This document shows, in pieces, positions 1-5,020 of a DNA stretch of 9,714 nt. The translations under genes and the position numbers were made by a program. The notes under the pieces were generated by a model. It did not search any database. It had not been told where the DNA came from and saw only the letters and a list, made by a program, of their open reading frames with translations. Position 1 is the first letter of the stretch. Each line of letters opens with the position of its first letter. The stretch is taken from positions 1 to 9,714 of the forward strand of contig SKSA01000200.1 of the NCBI GenBank assembly GCA_007118195.1, written 5' to 3'. The DNA comes from Anaerobacillus sp. (GTDB taxonomy: Bacteria > Bacillota > Bacilli > Bacillales > Anaerobacillaceae).

Positions 1-257
1 ACGTCTCGTTCTTTCGACTCTTCTACAGAGTATTTAGGCTCACCTAAACTGTAATCAATAAACTCCAAAATTAAGTTTCCTGTAAAATCTTGAATCGGAG
101 AGATGTCTTGAAACATTTCTCTTAAACCCTCATCAAGAAACCATTGATAAGAAGCTGTTTGAATCTCAATAAGATTAGGTAACTCTAATACTTCTTTAAT
201 TCTAGCGTAACTTCTTCGTTGGCGGTGTCGTCCATACTGAACTAGTTGACCTGTCAA
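1..257 (-). CDS. rpoB: RNA polymerase beta subunit, N-terminal 85 codons (partial)
   Basis: Beta subunit of the core RNA polymerase, the catalytic enzyme of transcription. Reading the minus strand from a TTG at 257-255 gives [20 protein letters not shown], then a stretch with [28 protein letters not shown] and LGEPKYS, which I recognise as the start of Bacillus RpoB. The frame is open to the window edge, so only about 85 of the roughly 1,180 residues expected for the family are present. The TTG start is chosen because GGGGTG at 269-264 lies 6 nt upstream and the protein starts exactly where B. subtilis RpoB does. It lies downstream of ybxB across a 435-bp gap that contains terminator-like hairpins and a possible promoter, so it may be partly uncoupled from the ribosomal protein genes upstream. 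Identification is from remembered family sequence. Confidence 0.95.
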   Translation of the reverse strand, partial: MTGQLVQYGRHRQRRSYARIKEVLELPNLIEIQTASYQWFLDEGLREMFQDISPIQDFTGNLILEFIDYSLGEPKYSVEESKERD

Positions 258-333
258 CTGATTCACCCCTTAAATCTATATTAGAAAAACTCGGCATATC
301 GACAAATAAGAATTGACGAAATCCTTAGTTTTG

Positions 334-362
334 CTTATACTGTAATCCTTTAACAAAGTTAA
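334..362 (-). promoter_or_regulatory. Possible SigA-type promoter for rpoB
   Basis: On the minus strand TTAACT (362-357) and TATAAG (339-334) are separated by 17 bp. The -10 matches TATAAT at 5 of 6 positions and the -35 matches TTGACA at 4 of 6. It would start transcription about 70 nt before the rpoB TTG. AT-rich sequence yields such matches by chance, so this is only a candidate. Confidence 0.35.
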
Positions 363-410
363 TTTGTTGAAAGACAACAAGCTTTAGTTTTTATTTTCTT
401 TTTTAGAGAA

Positions 411-437
411 AAAGAAAAAGGGTTTTACTAAAAAACC
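411..437 (-). terminator. Weak terminator-like hairpin after ybxB
   Basis: In the minus-strand transcript GGTTTT and AAAACC (421-426/432-437, loop of 5) pair and are followed by CTTTTTCTTTTTC (420-408). The stem has only 6 bp with 2 G-C pairs, so termination may be weak. A second hairpin lies just before it at 450-471. Confidence 0.4.
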
Positions 438-449
438 ACAATCCATAAA

Positions 450-471
450 GGCCTTTTAATATCAAAAGACC
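450..471 (-). terminator. Hairpin downstream of ybxB, possible terminator part
   Basis: The minus-strand RNA reads GGUCUUUU – 6-nt loop – AAAAGGCC, an 8-bp stem with one G-U pair, followed by UUUAUGG. The short U-run makes it a poor terminator alone. Together with the hairpin at 411-437 it could reduce readthrough from ybxB into rpoB, or stabilise the ybxB 3' end. Confidence 0.3.
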
Positions 472-632
472 AATTGTTTTAAACAAGTTCATCTCTTTCG
501 GTAAAACTGAAAATATTTCTCCATTTAAAGATGGAAGATTTATCTCAAAGCCGATAAAAGACATTATTAATTGTAATAGTCTACCCTAAAAATTGGTTTT
601 CTATACAAAAAAATATGATTGACTTTTTGGAT

Positions 633-653
633 AACTAGTGTAAAACGGTATTC
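633..653. repeat. 21-bp near-copy of an internal ybxB segment
   Basis: Positions 633-653 match 1032-1052 at 20 of 21 bases (single difference: c646 versus t1045). The second copy lies inside the ybxB coding sequence, over the codons for EYHFTLV. The first is non-coding, 40 bp past the ybxB stop. Both have the same orientation. No extended similarity is seen on either side. Confidence 0.6.
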
Positions 654-692
654 ATACGCATTAAATAACACTACCACAAACGTTTTTTAAAG

Positions 693-1295
693 TCAACATT
701 TTTTTGCTCTAATAATATAATAACCTTTTGATTTCTTCTCAATAGAAACTTCATCAAATAAACTCTCTAATTTTTCCACCGCCGAAGGAGCTCCCTGCTT
801 CTTTTGAATAACAATCCAAAGTTCACCCGAACTCTCCAAATGATCCCACGCCTCATCAAACAGTTGGTGAACTACTTTCTTCCCTGCTCTAATTGGAGGG
901 TTAGATATAATAGAAGTAAACCTCTCACCTTCAACTTCACTAAAAAGATAACTTTTTTTCACAGTAATATTTTGAACTCGGTTTAACTTAGCATTTAATT
1001 CCGATAATTCGAGAGCTCTTTCGTTAACATCAACTAGTGTAAAATGGTATTCTGATCTTTCTTTGGCTAACGTCAAACCGATCGTACCATAACCACAACC
1101 AACATCTAAAATATTTCCAGGACTTTCAGGGAAGCGATAATAGTCTAGTAAAAGCCTCGAACCAAAATCGACTTCTTTTTTTGAGAATACCCCCGCATCA
1201 GAAGTAAACGACATTTTCTGCCCTCTTAAAGTAGCCTCCCAATTTCTTCGTGAGCTTTCTACCGATGGCTTTTCTGAATAATAATGATTAGACAT
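693..1295 (-). CDS. ybxB: RsmC-like class I SAM-dependent methyltransferase (YbxB)
   Basis: Predicted S-adenosylmethionine-dependent methyltransferase of the RsmC/RlmG-like MTS family, which methylates guanine N2 in rRNA; the exact target of the Bacillus YbxB protein is not something I can state from sequence. The 200 residues carry the SAM-binding motif I LDVGCGYGTIG at 63-73, the acidic residue of motif II in LVDVN at 87-91, and the catalytic motif IV NPPIRAGK at 132-139. NPP is typical of enzymes that modify exocyclic or ring amino groups of bases. Length fits the short, single-domain Gram-positive form; E. coli RsmC is about 340 residues because of an extra N-terminal domain. The ATG start has AAAGGTG (1309-1303) 7-8 nt upstream. 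It sits between rplL and rpoB as in B. subtilis. The rplL terminator and repeats lie between it and rplL, so it probably depends on readthrough or a weak local promoter. Confidence 0.9.
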   Translation of the reverse strand: MSNHYYSEKPSVESSRRNWEATLRGQKMSFTSDAGVFSKKEVDFGSRLLLDYYRFPESPGNILDVGCGYGTIGLTLAKERSEYHFTLVDVNERALELSELNAKLNRVQNITVKKSYLFSEVEGERFTSIISNPPIRAGKKVVHQLFDEAWDHLESSGELWIVIQKKQGAPSAVEKLESLFDEVSIEKKSKGYYIIRAKKC

Positions 1296-1362
1296 CTTTT
1301 ATCACACCTTTACTATGTATACCAATATTCATTATTGCTTAATAAAAATAAAACTATACTAC

Positions 1363-1437
1363 GAAAAGTGCAACCCCCTTGGTAGCTTCGAAAAGCGGAG
1401 AGCCCCACCTATTTAAAACTCTTTACTTTGCACTTAT
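1363..1437. repeat. Short repeat-like element bounded by AAGTGCAA inverted repeats
   Basis: AAGTGCAA (1366-1373) and TTGCACTT (1428-1435) are perfect 8-bp inverted repeats flanking a segment that is GC-richer than its surroundings. Inside is GAAAAGCGGAG (1390-1400), and the left edge reads GAAAAGTGCAA (1363-1373). GAAAAGCGCAA also occurs at 3514-3524. The GAAAAGCG head resembles dispersed intergenic repeats I recall from Bacillaceae genomes, but that is from memory. There is no open reading frame in it. Confidence 0.45.
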
Positions 1438-1468
1438 ACTTCAAACTATAAATTCTTCTGTAACTGAG

Positions 1469-1580
1469 TGAATTTCATAATTACCTAAATTGAGCCATAT
1501 CAATCTATATGTAGTTGCGAGCGATTTAACGCAACTACATATAGATACTTAGTGGCGATAATATTGAATTATGAAATTCA
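1469..1580. repeat. 112-bp nested inverted repeat between rplL and ybxB
   Basis: Two inverted-repeat pairs share one centre. The outer 14-bp arms TGAATTTCATAATT (1469-1482) and its complement (1567-1580) match perfectly. So do the inner 17-bp arms (1503-1519 and 1530-1546), around a 10-nt loop. The two 20-bp spacers between outer and inner arms have equal length but do not pair well. In RNA the inner arms give a strong hairpin; the whole could form a cruciform in DNA. It lies in the rplL–ybxB gap, just beyond the rplL terminator. No coding capacity is seen. A small non-autonomous mobile element (MITE-like) is possible; no target-site duplication was identified. Confidence 0.6.
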
Positions 1581-1592
1581 TTAAACTAAAAT

Positions 1593-1620
1593 AAAAAGCT
1601 CGCATAAATGCGAGCTTTTT
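1593..1620 (-). terminator. Strong intrinsic terminator after rplL
   Basis: A 12-bp perfect stem (AAAAAGCTCGCA 1593-1604 with its complement 1609-1620) with a TAAA loop. The minus-strand transcript continues TTTTTATTTTAG. It begins 6 nt after the rplL stop and should end most rplJ-rplL transcripts; by symmetry it could also act on plus-strand transcripts. Confidence 0.9.
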
Positions 1621-1625
1621 CGTTA

Positions 1626-1988
1626 TTACTTAACTTCTACAGAAGCTCCTGCTTCTTCAAGCTTACCTTTGATTTCTTCAGCTTCTTCTTTAGTAGCGCC
1701 TTCTTTAATTGGAGTTGGAGCGCCATCAACTAATGCTTTAGCTTCTTTTAATCCTAATCCAGTGATTTCACGAACAACTTTAATTACGTTGATTTTAGAT
1801 CCACCAGCAGACTCTAAGATTACGTCAAATTCAGTTTGCTCAGCAGCTTCAGCAGCAGCACCGCCACCAGCTACAGCTACAGGAGCAGCAGCAGTTACTC
1901 CAAACTCTTCTTCGATTGCTTTTACAAGATCGTTTAATTCTAAAACTGTCATTTCTTTAATCGCTTCAATGATTTGATCTTTACTCAT
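1626..1988 (-). CDS. rplL: 50S ribosomal protein L7/L12
   Basis: Stalk protein of the large ribosomal subunit, present as dimers on L10, which recruits and stimulates the translational GTPases (EF-Tu, EF-G, IF2). The 120-residue product shows the three usual parts: an N-terminal dimerisation and L10-binding helix region (about 1-35), a flexible alanine/glycine-rich hinge with [15 protein letters not shown] (about 37-51), and the globular C-terminal domain (about 53-120) with [20 protein letters not shown], the factor-binding face. Length matches the family. The ATG is preceded by GGAGGAAATATAAA, an excellent ribosome binding site, in line with the multi-copy need for L12. It follows rplJ by 55 nt and is followed directly by a strong terminator, so it is the last gene of the rplJ-rplL unit controlled by the L10 leader. 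Confidence 0.99.
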   Translation of the reverse strand: MSKDQIIEAIKEMTVLELNDLVKAIEEEFGVTAAAPVAVAGGGAAAEAAEQTEFDVILESAGGSKINVIKVVREITGLGLKEAKALVDGAPTPIKEGATKEEAEEIKGKLEEAGASVEVK

Positions 1989-2043
1989 TTTATATTTCCT
2001 CCTAATAGTAAGTTAAATTTAATTTTTTAATTGTTAAGCTAAA

Positions 2044-2541
2044 TTAAGCACCTTGTTCTTCTTTTTGCTCAGCAACAGCTTTAGTAGCCAATGCAAAGTT
2101 ACGAACTGGAGCTTGAAGAACGCTAAGTAACATAGATAATAATCCATCTCTTGAAGGAAGTTCTGCAAGTGCTTTAACATCTTCCACTGATGAAACTTGA
2201 CCTTCAATAACACCCGCTTTAATTTCTAACGCCTCATGCTTTTTAGCAAATTCGTTAATGATTTTTGCAGGAGCGATTACATCATCATTACTAAACGCAA
2301 TTGCATTTGGTCCAACTAACACTTCATCAAGTTGAGTTAATTCAACCTCCGCAGTCGCACGACGTGTCATCGAGTTTTTATAAACTTTGAAATCAACATT
2401 CGCCTCACGAAGCTGTTTACGTAATTCCGTTACTGCAGCTACGTTTAATCCACGATAGTCAACAACTATTGTCGATTTACTTTCGCGAAGTTTTTCAGCG
2501 ATTTCAGATACTACTTGTTGTTTTTGCTCACGTACACTCAT
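2044..2541 (-). CDS. rplJ: 50S ribosomal protein L10
   Basis: Base of the L7/L12 stalk: the N-terminal domain binds the L11-binding region of 23S rRNA and the C-terminal helix carries L12 dimers. The 165-residue product has the family pattern [21 protein letters not shown] near 22-42, then [13 protein letters not shown], and a C-terminal alanine/glutamate-rich helix ([15 protein letters not shown]) for L12 binding. Length is within one residue of B. subtilis L10. The ATG is preceded by AGGAGGTG about 8 nt upstream. It is the first gene of the rplJ-rplL unit and has its own promoter and attenuator leader just upstream, so its product can repress its own operon in complex with L12. Confidence 0.99.
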   Translation of the reverse strand: MSVREQKQQVVSEIAEKLRESKSTIVVDYRGLNVAAVTELRKQLREANVDFKVYKNSMTRRATAEVELTQLDEVLVGPNAIAFSNDDVIAPAKIINEFAKKHEALEIKAGVIEGQVSSVEDVKALAELPSRDGLLSMLLSVLQAPVRNFALATKAVAEQKEEQGA

Positions 2542-2598
2542 ATTTACACCTCCTATGATTAATCAAACCATACCGCACAATTGAGGTGATCTTCATAT

Positions 2599-2728
2599 AA
2601 AAAGCCTCCATGCAAAGACACACAGAGGCAGTTGTTATAGTGATTAGATCAACTTTTAACAAACCTCGGTAGGAAATTAAGCACTAATCATGCACCTACT
2701 GTCTACGGTATGAACTATTCAATTCACA
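2599..2728 (-). promoter_or_regulatory. L10 leader: attenuator controlling rplJ-rplL
   Basis: The region matches the known Gram-positive L10 leader. In the RNA, GUAGG (2699-2695) pairs with CCUAC (2673-2669) and ACC (2709-2707) with GGU (2665-2663), leaving an asymmetric internal loop with GUAGACA, the kink-turn-like L10 binding element. Downstream GCCUC (2629-2625) and GAGGC (2608-2604) form a terminator stem, extendable with G-U pairs, followed by five U. An alternative antiterminator is also visible: GAGG (2667-2664) with CCUC (2628-2625), and UUGUUA (2662-2657) with UAACAA (2637-2632). L10-L12 bound to the first stem would take GGU out of the antiterminator and favour termination. The pairings are seen directly; the mechanism is known for the family. 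Confidence 0.92.
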
Positions 2729-2734
2729 ATGGTT

Positions 2735-2763
2735 AGTATATCGAGTTATGACATTAGAGTCAA
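2735..2763 (-). promoter_or_regulatory. SigA-type promoter for rplJ-rplL
   Basis: TTGACT (2763-2758) and TATACT (2740-2735) on the minus strand, spaced 17 bp; each hexamer differs from consensus at one position. The start would be near 2728, at the beginning of the L10 leader. The -35 lies only 7 nt past the rplA stop, giving rplJ-rplL an independent supply in addition to any readthrough from rplA. Confidence 0.85.
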
Positions 2764-2769
2764 CTGTTA

Positions 2770-3465
2770 TTATTTAACAGCGCTCGCTACGTTAACTTTC
2801 ACACCAGGTCCCATTGTTGAAGCTACAGAAATATTCTTCATGTAAGTTCCTTTTGCCGCCGCTGGTTTAACTTTAACTAAAGTGTCAACAACAGTTGCGA
2901 AGTTTTCAATTAACTTATTGATATCAAAAGAAGCTTTTCCGATTGGAGCATGGATATTTCCAGCTTTATCTACACGATATTCAATCTTACCAGCTTTGAT
3001 CTCATTCACAGCTTTTTCTACTTCGAAAGTAACTGTTCCTGTTTTCGGGTTTGGCATTAAACCTTTAGGCCCTAATACACGTCCAAGTTTACCAACTTGT
3101 CCCATCATGTCAGGAGTTGCTACTACTACATCAAAGTCAAACCAACCTTGTTGGATTTTGTTAATATAATCTTCATCTCCAACAAAGTCTGCTCCAGCAG
3201 CTTCTGCTTCTTTCGCTTTTTCGCCTTTAGCAAATACTAACACACGTTGAGTTTTACCTGTTCCGTGTGGAAGTACAACTGCTCCACGAATTTGTTGGTC
3301 AGCTTTCTTAGGGTCAACGCCTAATCTAACTGCAATTTCAACTGTTTCATCAAAAGATGCCGATGAAGTCTTTTTCACTAATTCTAACGCTTCTTCTACA
3401 GAGTAAACTTTTGTACGATCAACAAGCTTTACAGCTTCTTGATACTTTTTACCTTTTTTAGCCAA
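2770..3465 (-). CDS. rplA: 50S ribosomal protein L1
   Basis: Binds helices 76-78 of 23S rRNA to form the L1 stalk, which guides deacylated tRNA from the P to the E site; in many bacteria it also represses its own mRNA. The 231-residue product starts [17 protein letters not shown] and contains the family hallmarks [19 protein letters not shown] (about 50-68), [15 protein letters not shown] and [20 protein letters not shown] (about 126-145). Length equals that of other Bacillus L1 proteins. The start is TTG (3465-3463): GGAGG (3478-3474) lies 8 nt upstream and the protein begins where its relatives do. The frame is open further up to a GTG at 3510, but that stretch is the structured leader described separately. 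It follows rplK after a 287-bp gap, unusually long for this gene pair and holding repeats and a terminator-like hairpin. Confidence 0.98.
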   Translation of the reverse strand: MAKKGKKYQEAVKLVDRTKVYSVEEALELVKKTSSASFDETVEIAVRLGVDPKKADQQIRGAVVLPHGTGKTQRVLVFAKGEKAKEAEAAGADFVGDEDYINKIQQGWFDFDVVVATPDMMGQVGKLGRVLGPKGLMPNPKTGTVTFEVEKAVNEIKAGKIEYRVDKAGNIHAPIGKASFDINKLIENFATVVDTLVKVKPAAAKGTYMKNISVASTMGPGVKVNVASAVK

Positions 3466-3484
3466 TTTTACTTCCTCCTTGATT

Positions 3485-3510
3485 GTGGTTTTAGCGGTAG
3501 TACCTCCCAC
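3485..3510 (-). promoter_or_regulatory. Second L1-type binding site, directly upstream of rplA
   Basis: In the minus-strand RNA GUGG (3510-3507) pairs with CCAC (3488-3485). Between them are GA, a short stem GGU/ACC (3504-3502/3498-3496) and an unpaired GCUAAAA. The GUGGGAGG…ACCAC pattern is shared with the rplK leader site (4205-4238) and with the L1-binding region of 23S rRNA as I remember it. It ends 7 nt before the rplA Shine-Dalgarno (3478-3474). The inner stem has only 3 bp, so this is less certain than the rplK site. Confidence 0.55.
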
Positions 3511-3513
3511 TAA

Positions 3514-3583
3514 GAAAAGCGCAAGGCGCCTAGCACCTGCTCCTGCGCCACTTCGTTTGCTCCTGCGATTACTCGTCGCAGGA
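3514..3583. repeat. GC-rich repeat-like segment in the rplK–rplA gap
   Basis: A segment clearly GC-richer than its flanks. It starts GAAAAGCGCAAGGCGCC (3514-3530) and includes a perfect 8-bp inverted repeat TCCTGCGA (3561-3568) with TCGCAGGA (3576-3583). GGCGC (3525-3529) can pair with GCGCC (3545-3549), and CTCCTGCG occurs twice. The GAAAAGYGSA head is shared with 1363-1373 and 1390-1399. It resembles dispersed intergenic repeats known from Bacillaceae, by memory only. No reading frame. Confidence 0.5.
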
Positions 3584-3601
3584 AAAACACTTGCTCGTCA
3601 C

Positions 3602-3635
3602 AAAACTGCAATGAAGTATCTCAAGATGCAGTTTT
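3602..3635. repeat. 9-bp perfect inverted repeat in the rplK–rplA gap
   Basis: AAAACTGCA (3602-3610) and TGCAGTTTT (3627-3635) around a 16-nt loop. The minus-strand RNA would form a hairpin ending in UUUUG, too short a U-run for a confident terminator. It lies between the GC-rich segment and the terminator-like hairpin at 3685-3722. Confidence 0.5.
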
Positions 3636-3674
3636 AGAGCTAGACAGCTTTCCAGGTTCAGAACTATATTCGTT

Positions 3675-3722
3675 CTTAAAATAAAGGTTGCGAGCCTAAA
3701 TAAATAGACCTAGTCGCAACCT
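3675..3722 (-). terminator. Terminator-like hairpin after rplK
   Basis: A 9-bp perfect stem AGGTTGCGA/TCGCAACCT (arms 3714-3722 and 3685-3693, loop of 20 nt) lies 30 nt past the rplK stop. In the minus-strand RNA it is followed by UUAUUUUAAG. The large loop and interrupted U-run suggest partial termination. It would lower rplA relative to rplK, which are usually made in equal amounts, unless another promoter serves rplA. Confidence 0.45.
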
Positions 3723-3752
3723 CGTTCAATACTTCTTGCAAACTGATAGGAA

Positions 3753-4178
3753 TTAGTCTTCGATCGTAATTCCCATACTGCGTGCTGTACCTTCCACCAT
3801 ACGCATAGCTGCTTCTACATCAGCTGCGTTAAGGTCTGGCATTTTTGTTTCCGCGATTTCGCGTACTTTATCACGCTTCACTGTTGCTACCTTATTACGA
3901 TTTGGTTCACCAGAACCACTCTCGATACCAGCTGCTTTTTTAAGTAAAACTGCAGCAGGTGGAGTTTTCGTAATGAATGTAAATGAACGGTCTTCAAATA
4001 CCGTAATTTCTACCGGGATAATTAAACCAGCTTGATCAGCAGTACGAGCGTTAAACTCCTTACAGAATCCCATAATGTTAACTCCCGCTTGACCTAGTGC
4101 AGGCCCAACTGGTGGTGCTGGATTTGCTTTACCAGCAGGAATTTGTAATTTTACCATTTTAATAACCTTTTTAGCCAC
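3753..4178 (-). CDS. rplK: 50S ribosomal protein L11
   Basis: Part of the GTPase-associated centre: with L10-L12 it binds the 23S rRNA segment targeted by thiostrepton-class antibiotics, and it is needed for RelA activation in the stringent response. The 141-residue product starts [18 protein letters not shown] and contains the proline-rich N-terminal segment [21 protein letters not shown] (in two family blocks, about 20-40), [14 protein letters not shown], and the C-terminal RNA-binding domain from about residue 70 ([14 protein letters not shown] … [14 protein letters not shown]). Length is exactly that of B. subtilis L11. The start is GTG (4178-4176) with AAGGAGG (4193-4187) 8 nt upstream. 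A longer reading from GTG 4238 covers the L1-type leader hairpin and is rejected. First gene of the rplK-rplA unit, with its own promoter. Confidence 0.98.
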   Translation of the reverse strand: MAKKVIKMVKLQIPAGKANPAPPVGPALGQAGVNIMGFCKEFNARTADQAGLIIPVEITVFEDRSFTFITKTPPAAVLLKKAAGIESGSGEPNRNKVATVKRDKVREIAETKMPDLNAADVEAAMRMVEGTARSMGITIED

Positions 4179-4204
4179 GCGACACACCTCCTTAAGTCCG
4201 TGAT

Positions 4205-4238
4205 GTGGTAACCGGATCTTAGTATTAGATCCTCCCAC
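4205..4238 (-). promoter_or_regulatory. L1-type autoregulatory site in the rplK leader
   Basis: In the minus-strand RNA GUGG (4238-4235) pairs with CCAC (4208-4205). An internal loop (GA on one side, GGUUA on the other) leads to a 6-bp stem GGAUCU/AGAUCC (4232-4227/4219-4214) with a 7-nt loop. GUGGGAGG…UACCAC matches what I recall of the 23S rRNA helix bound by protein L1. L1 is known in E. coli to repress the rplK-rplA mRNA through such a mimic. It ends about 11 nt before the rplK Shine-Dalgarno region. Assignment is by motif and position. Confidence 0.7.
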
Positions 4239-4245
4239 TCGATAC

Positions 4246-4264
4246 GCTTTCTATATTAGAAAGC
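4246..4264 (-). promoter_or_regulatory. Hairpin in the rplK 5' leader
   Basis: GCTTTCT/AGAAAGC (4246-4252 and 4258-4264), a 7-bp perfect stem with a 5-nt loop, placed just 5' of the L1-type site in the transcript. There is no U-run after it, so it is not a terminator. It may stabilise the leader or help the neighbouring motif fold; function unknown. Confidence 0.5.
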
Positions 4265-4295
4265 TGTGTTCAAAATTCGCGTTAAGAACATAAAG

Positions 4296-4324
4296 ATTTT
4301 ATCACTTTTAAAATTTAATAGCAA
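4296..4324 (-). promoter_or_regulatory. SigA-type promoter for rplK-rplA
   Basis: TTGCTA (4324-4319) and TAAAAT (4301-4296) on the minus strand with 17-bp spacing, and a TGA just before the -10 (extended -10, TGnTAAAAT). Transcription would start near 4289, giving a leader of about 110 nt that contains the hairpin at 4246-4264 and the L1-type site. Confidence 0.75.
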
Positions 4325-4454
4325 GTTTTATTTTAAATAATATTAAAATCGCCACCGTTTAGAATGTAAAATGTCGGTCGATTTCCTCTCACTTCGCCGT
4401 AAAGTTACTGACCTCATTCAAGTGATCGCCCGCTTTTTTTACACAAAAACACTC

Positions 4455-4988
4455 TTATAACTTTTCAACTTGAGAAAAGTCTAATTCAACTGGCGTTTCA
4501 CGTCCAAACATGTTTACATGAACTTTAACTTTTTGTTTTTCAACTTGAATTTCTTCAATAGTACCAACAAAGTTAGCAAATGGACCTTCTTTTACCTTAA
4601 CAGACTCCTTGATTTCAAAATCAATTTCTGCCCGCGGCTCTTCAACCCCCATTTGACGAAGAATAGATTCTACTTCTTCAGGTAAAAGTGCCGTTGGTTT
4701 CGATCCTGCTCCTGCAGAACCTACAAACCCTGTAACCCCTGGTGTATTTCTTACAACATACCAAGAATCATCTGTCATAACCATTTCTACAATTACGTAC
4801 CCTGGGAATACCTTCTTTACAACAGACTTAGACTTCCCGTTTTTTATTTCTGTTTCCTCTTCAACAGGAACAAGCACACGGAAAATTTTATCTTCCATAT
4901 TCATAGACTCGACACGTTTTTCTAAATTTGTTTTTACTTTGTTTTCATAACCTGAGTAAGTATGAACTACATACCAATTTTTCTCCAT
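4455..4988 (-). CDS. nusG: Transcription termination/antitermination factor NusG
   Basis: Elongation factor that binds RNA polymerase at the beta' clamp and, in Bacillus, promotes sequence-specific pausing and affects Rho-dependent and intrinsic termination. The 177-residue product has the NGN domain (about 1-110: NWYVVHTYSGYENKVK at 4-19, VFPGYVIVEM near 60-69, and SWYVVRNTPGVTGFVG at about 75-90) and the C-terminal KOW domain (about 126-177: VKVKEGPFANFVGTIEEI, ending in MFGRETPVELDF). Length matches B. subtilis NusG. The ATG is clear from family alignment, but its Shine-Dalgarno GGAGGG (5018-5013) is 24 nt away with a hairpin between (see the 4996-5018 entry). Gene follows secE as in nearly all bacteria and probably shares the rpmG promoter. 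No clear terminator is seen before the rplK promoter. Confidence 0.98.
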   Translation of the reverse strand: MEKNWYVVHTYSGYENKVKTNLEKRVESMNMEDKIFRVLVPVEEETEIKNGKSKSVVKKVFPGYVIVEMVMTDDSWYVVRNTPGVTGFVGSAGAGSKPTALLPEEVESILRQMGVEEPRAEIDFEIKESVKVKEGPFANFVGTIEEIQVEKQKVKVHVNMFGRETPVELDFSQVEKL

Positions 4989-4995
4989 AATGAAT

Positions 4996-5018
4996 AGGAC
5001 TATTTCGTCCTTCCCTCC
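4996..5018 (-). promoter_or_regulatory. Hairpin placed between the nusG Shine-Dalgarno and its start codon
   Basis: GGAGGG (5018-5013) is the only strong ribosome binding site before the nusG ATG (4988) but lies 24 nt upstream. Between them AGGAC (5011-5007) and GUCCU (5000-4996) can pair with a 6-nt loop. Folding this 16-nt hairpin leaves an effective spacing of 8 nt, the usual optimum. The 5-bp stem is short but has three G-C pairs. Confidence 0.5.
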
Positions 5019-5020
5019 AA

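Larger units (their letters stand above)
258..692. other. 435-bp non-coding gap between ybxB and rpoB
   Basis: No convincing gene on either strand. Along the coding (minus) strand it holds, in order: a 21-bp near-copy of an internal ybxB segment (633-653), two hairpins near 450-471 and 421-437, a small 6-bp hairpin (364-380, TTGTTG/CAACAA), a possible SigA-type promoter (334-362) and the rpoB ribosome binding site (264-270). The sequence is very AT-rich. Confidence 0.7.

Noticed and set aside
619..646. Plus-strand promoter-like pair TTGACT and TAAAAC with 16-bp spacing
   Set aside because: It would only read antisense into ybxB and the -10 is poor; likely chance in AT-rich sequence.
1316..1321. 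Extended -10-like TATACA before ybxB on the minus strand
   Set aside because: There is no fitting -35, and the start would fall within or next to the ribosome binding site.
1669..1977. Plus-strand open frame opposite rplL, and similar ones opposite rplA, sigH/rae1, rlmB, ybxB and cysS
   Set aside because: They are antisense to well-recognised genes, lack plausible ribosome binding sites and resemble no protein family.
3466..3510. Longer rplA from GTG 3510
   Set aside because: Same reason: the stretch is the second L1-type site and the ribosome binding site, and L1 proteins begin at MAKKGKKY.
4179..4238. Longer rplK from GTG 4238
   Set aside because: The extra codons cover the L1-type hairpin and the rplK Shine-Dalgarno; L11 in relatives begins at MAKKV.
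4379..4454. Terminator after nusG
   Set aside because: Only a weak 5-bp pairing (CACTT/AAGTG) with no U-run on the coding strand; the long T-run there is on the plus strand.
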